Source: Chrysochromulina tobinii (lineage: Eukaryota > Haptophyta > Prymnesiales > Chrysochromulinaceae). From it: a stretch of 17,580 nucleotides of DNA. The notes under the pieces are model-generated. The model had not been told where the DNA came from. It was given only the letters and a program-made list of their open reading frames with translations, and made no database searches. The DNA is taken from positions 1 through 17,580 of the forward strand of contig JWZX01002169.1 in NCBI GenBank assembly GCA_001275005.1. The letters are read 5' to 3'. Shown one piece after another: positions 16,501 through 17,580 of this stretch (its first letter is position 1; the number at the start of each line of letters is the position of its first letter). The position numbers were made by a program, and so were the translations under genes.

Positions 16501-17580
16501 CTTGGCCCGTTAGACATAGCCCTCACCGAGGAGAATGAGGCGATGCTCACGAAGGTGATTCGGGAGCGCGCGGCCCTCAGGAGCGGATCCACAGCCGGAG
16601 CCACTGCGGAGTCAGCTCGACAGGAGCCACAGGGCGACCCGCGGCTACCCCTAGCGGGTGAGGAAGTCATCCACCTCAAGGTCGAGCGGCTGCGGCGGTA
16701 TCTCGGCATAGGTGCGGAGATGAAACTGTTCCAGGTAGTCGAGAAGAGTGCACGGCATCTGGGCCTCGAGAATGAGCTCAAGGGGAGGGGGTTAACGGAC
16801 AAGGTCGATACTTGCCTGCGCACCCTCGCCCGTGACTCGCACCCTCGCCCGTGCCTGACCGGTGGGGACTCGGCGGCGGCTGTGCCTCCGAAGCCATTGA
16901 ACCCGTTACCGCCGCAGACATTGACCGTCACCGTGCCCGCGGGCATGAAGGGCGGCATGACGCTCTCGGGCATCCCAACGCCTACGGGTCTGGTGCAGGT
17001 CACTATCCCCCATGGCCTCATCGCCGGCCAGCAGTTCCAAATCATGCCTCCACCGGCCTCGCCTTCGCAAGTCCCCCACACTATCGCCATGGCCATGGCC
17101 GCCAAATGCGGCGCCGCTGGCCTTGCCAGCCAGGGCATTGATCATGCACTGCTCGATGCCATGGTCAAGATCAACATGGCACAGCCCGGCCTCGTTGCCA
17201 AGCAGCTCCATGCGGAGCTGCTCAAGCAGGACGAGCAGCGGTGGGCGCACGTGACGGTTGGCGATGTGAAGCGGCTGTATGTGAAGATGGCCAAAGGTAG
17301 CGGCGGCGGCGACAGTGGTGGAGGCGGTGGTGGAGGTGGAAGCGGTAGAGGCGGTGGAGGCGGTGGAGGCGGTGGAGGCGATGGTGCAGGTGGTGGCGCA
17401 GGTGGTTTTCACGGCGGCGCTGCCTCTGTCGAATCCGGCGCAGCGGCGAGCCCCGAGAGCAGTCGGGGGGCTGGGAATGAGAGCAGTCGGGGCGCTGGCG
17501 GCGCCGGCGGCGGTAGCAGCGGCGGCGGAGGGGGTGGGGGTGGCGGCCGCACCGTCGACAACGACGACGATGACGACGAC
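13534..17580 (+). CDS. Large ankyrin-repeat protein, 3' end beyond the window
   Basis: The ATG at 13534 has a strong context (GCCATGG). Exons at 13534-13615, 13739-14418 and 14596 onward give 1249 visible residues, with no stop before the right edge. Ankyrin repeats form two blocks (about 5-175 and 262-508), with cores such as TPLHHSLAGGYIELVDYLV, HPLHIAVKREFVECIAYLM, TALHIASAMGHAASAAALLE, TPLHTAAEKGHAEAVSLLL and TPLHLAAEYAHEPCVSLLL, roughly eleven in all. Later come Lys/Ala-rich sequence, a helical region (about 670-743), poly-Ala (816-835), a module TLTVTVPAGMKGGMTLSG / VQVTIPHGLIAGQQFQI (about 1028-1060), a short helical AKQLHAELLKQ...VGDVKRLYVKMAK segment (1123-1154), a Gly-rich run and a terminal Asp run. 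Ankyrin domains bind proteins, so a scaffold or regulatory role is inferred. No catalytic domain is visible in the window. Further introns downstream are possible. Confidence 0.85.
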   Translation, partial: MEDLCVSPLIQAVQRLDVHSVGALVAKGARVSNARIASRMPASRLVRLACDCTLVRRRHILLLHSMLAGAKQRELDCGLHEVAVGDRESANCQKARLIIAKILVAKGALPDNRQHGCGGTPLHHSLAGGYIELVDYLVSCKADINAANRYGVHPLHIAVKREFVECIAYLMTRDDGAGAHALPLAKVRDELAWAVQYDLPRAVLSLLEHGAPHGMRVVTPWTSCAPRSRSTWDFSLPLGYYAVMRGWRSKALYEVLSKGWSPTHASVGTAEGEGEGIAAALIHLDGIVRTEPSQLVRVHSAGPRRRCPHPPPCAHPLCLPASSLPSLPLRTFLPADREPLSCGTRARALSISPQVVRAMPYQASLVHLAVYSGSAPLLAYVLRLGLTRGEPALSASVCDCFQHAPLAYAACADAVGLVRVLLDARADPEGADNEGRTALHIASAMGHAASAAALLEAGARPSTLDAHGNSAVHFAAAEAREHVLRLLLDAEDGPRCLRVRNKDQVLPLHLAAGAGDAPGCALMLSYDPTLIGKRVRDEGTPLHTAAEKGHAEAVSLLLSAKADVEAHLSLNVDPRTPLHLAAEYAHEPCVSLLLNKGADPLAALPTGFLSQFKNYKSLSLQIRRASCHAAALASHFRDEGWMETVAVLDKAVAKRKAKILDEPTAAAAAAAEGRAGKKKTVSTLTAAEKKEILKATVAAEKDANGCPAAPPKADAIVELTPMPASSASPPPLVVSPAVVRASSVDLDEDDVRATGCNLRDSLEADQAGTEKVEGAVSGVDANLWETLLSTVIDEYGEQGRPPATEEDLRAFLERFASKHGLRTGDLQEMMRQMAVPLAVREANLSVASLGVGERADACASSASPPLLELPPPKLNPKLFGGPRVAPRRLPCHVPLPSSESERRGIGAGAGGDGTYAAAAAAAAAVAAAAALAAPTALAAAAASAPAGELASLEEACGGGATGAEAAEAAARRELRWREKSPEEPGATQGLGPLDIALTEENEAMLTKVIRERAALRSGSTAGATAESARQEPQGDPRLPLAGEEVIHLKVERLRRYLGIGAEMKLFQVVEKSARHLGLENELKGRGLTDKVDTCLRTLARDSHPRPCLTGGDSAAAVPPKPLNPLPPQTLTVTVPAGMKGGMTLSGIPTPTGLVQVTIPHGLIAGQQFQIMPPPASPSQVPHTIAMAMAAKCGAAGLASQGIDHALLDAMVKINMAQPGLVAKQLHAELLKQDEQRWAHVTVGDVKRLYVKMAKGSGGGDSGGGGGGGGSGRGGGGGGGGGGDGAGGGAGGFHGGAASVESGAAASPESSRGAGNESSRGAGGAGGGSSGGGGGGGGGRTVDNDDDDDD
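13616..13738 (+). other. Ankyrin-gene intron 1 (123 bases, multiple of three)
   Basis: Donor AAAG|GTGCGC and acceptor TTGGCAG|GTGCC. Splicing joins ALVAKG directly to AKQRELDCGLHEV, an ankyrin-like junction; unspliced sequence inserts 41 basic residues that do not fit the repeat. The intron has no in-frame stop. It contains a 20-bp tandem duplication. Confidence 0.78.
13621..13660. repeat. 20-bp tandem duplication inside ankyrin-gene intron 1
   Basis: CGCGTCTCGAATGCCCGCAT is followed by CGCATCTCGAATGCCCGCAT, 19 of 20 matching. Without one copy the intron would be 103 bases, so the duplication makes its length divisible by three. Confidence 0.9.
14419..14595 (+). other. Ankyrin-gene intron 2 (177 bases, multiple of three)
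   Basis: Donor TTG|GTGAGA and acceptor CTCCCCACAG|GTTGTG with a pyrimidine-rich interior (CCTTCC-like). Phase 0. It has no in-frame stop, so retention would add 59 Pro/Cys-rich residues between ankyrin blocks without a shift. Spliced sequence joins EPSQL to VVRAMPYQASLVHLAVYSG. Confidence 0.82.
16279..16338 (+). repeat. Poly-alanine-coding GCC tract
   Basis: Nearly uninterrupted GCC codons encode a poly-alanine run in the ankyrin protein. A smaller GCC tract lies at about 15526-15546. Confidence 0.85.
17296..17406 (+). repeat. Glycine-rich GGN tract
   Basis: Mixed GGT, GGC and GGA codons with occasional Ser, Arg and Asp encode a flexible Gly-rich stretch late in the ankyrin protein. A second Gly-rich run (about 17491-17550) precedes the terminal Asp codons. 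Confidence 0.85.

Noticed and set aside
15375-17138. 587-codon minus-strand open frame
   Set aside because: It is antisense to the ankyrin gene. Its product is Ser/Arg/Ala-rich without domains, as expected from the complement of GC-rich codons, while the plus strand gives clear ankyrin repeats and helices.
1-17580. CRISPR array, transposon, phage island or defence operon
   Set aside because: No regularly spaced repeats with unique spacers, no transposase or integrase motifs, no long terminal inverted repeats and no bacterial-style gene packing were seen.

Overview
The window looks like nuclear DNA from a GC-rich eukaryotic alga with a plastid of red-algal origin. A haptophyte is my best guess, but the sequence alone does not settle this. 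Four points support it. Genes are eukaryotic in family: R2R3 MYB, GT8 and fucosyltransferase-like enzymes, a plastid phosphate translocator and an ankyrin protein. GT-AG spliceosomal introns of about 120-180 bases with polypyrimidine acceptors are visible. The phosphate translocator carries a signal peptide followed by a transit-like stretch with an LRGG motif, as in secondary red-plastid algae. There are no bacterial operon features. Several reading frames open only with GTG or TTG, so I moved those starts to the first usable ATG.

Layout, left to right. 1-757: no convincing gene, with a 15-bp minisatellite just past the MYB stop. 758-3064 (-): R2R3 MYB regulator. 3331-4227 (-): DUF268 methyltransferase-like protein. 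4228-5096: gene-free, with short tandem duplications. 5097-6029 (-): GT8 glycosyltransferase of unusually low GC. 6030-6491: palindromic CGGTAC cluster and an AT-rich island. 6492-7586 (-): Lin0512-rhodanese fusion with a signal peptide. 8368-9942 (-): fucosyltransferase-like protein with a serine-rich insertion. 9943-10292: divergent intergenic region. 10293-11285 (+): Sel1-repeat protein with a signal peptide. 11286-11981: convergent spacer. 11982-13328 (-): three-exon plastid triose-phosphate/phosphate translocator. 13329-13533: compact divergent promoter. 13534 to beyond 17580 (+): large ankyrin-repeat protein cut off by the right edge.

The genes do not form an obvious pathway. Two loose themes are sugar and glycan handling (GT8, fucosyltransferase-like, DUF268, triose-phosphate export) and secretory or plastid targeting (rhodanese fusion, Sel1 protein, translocator). 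I found no CRISPR array, transposase, integrase, tRNA or rRNA. The most unusual items are the Lin0512-rhodanese fusion, the small signal-peptide exon of the translocator, the ankyrin gene whose two introns are both multiples of three and stop-free, the low-GC GT8 gene, and recurrent 11-20 bp tandem duplications in noncoding DNA.
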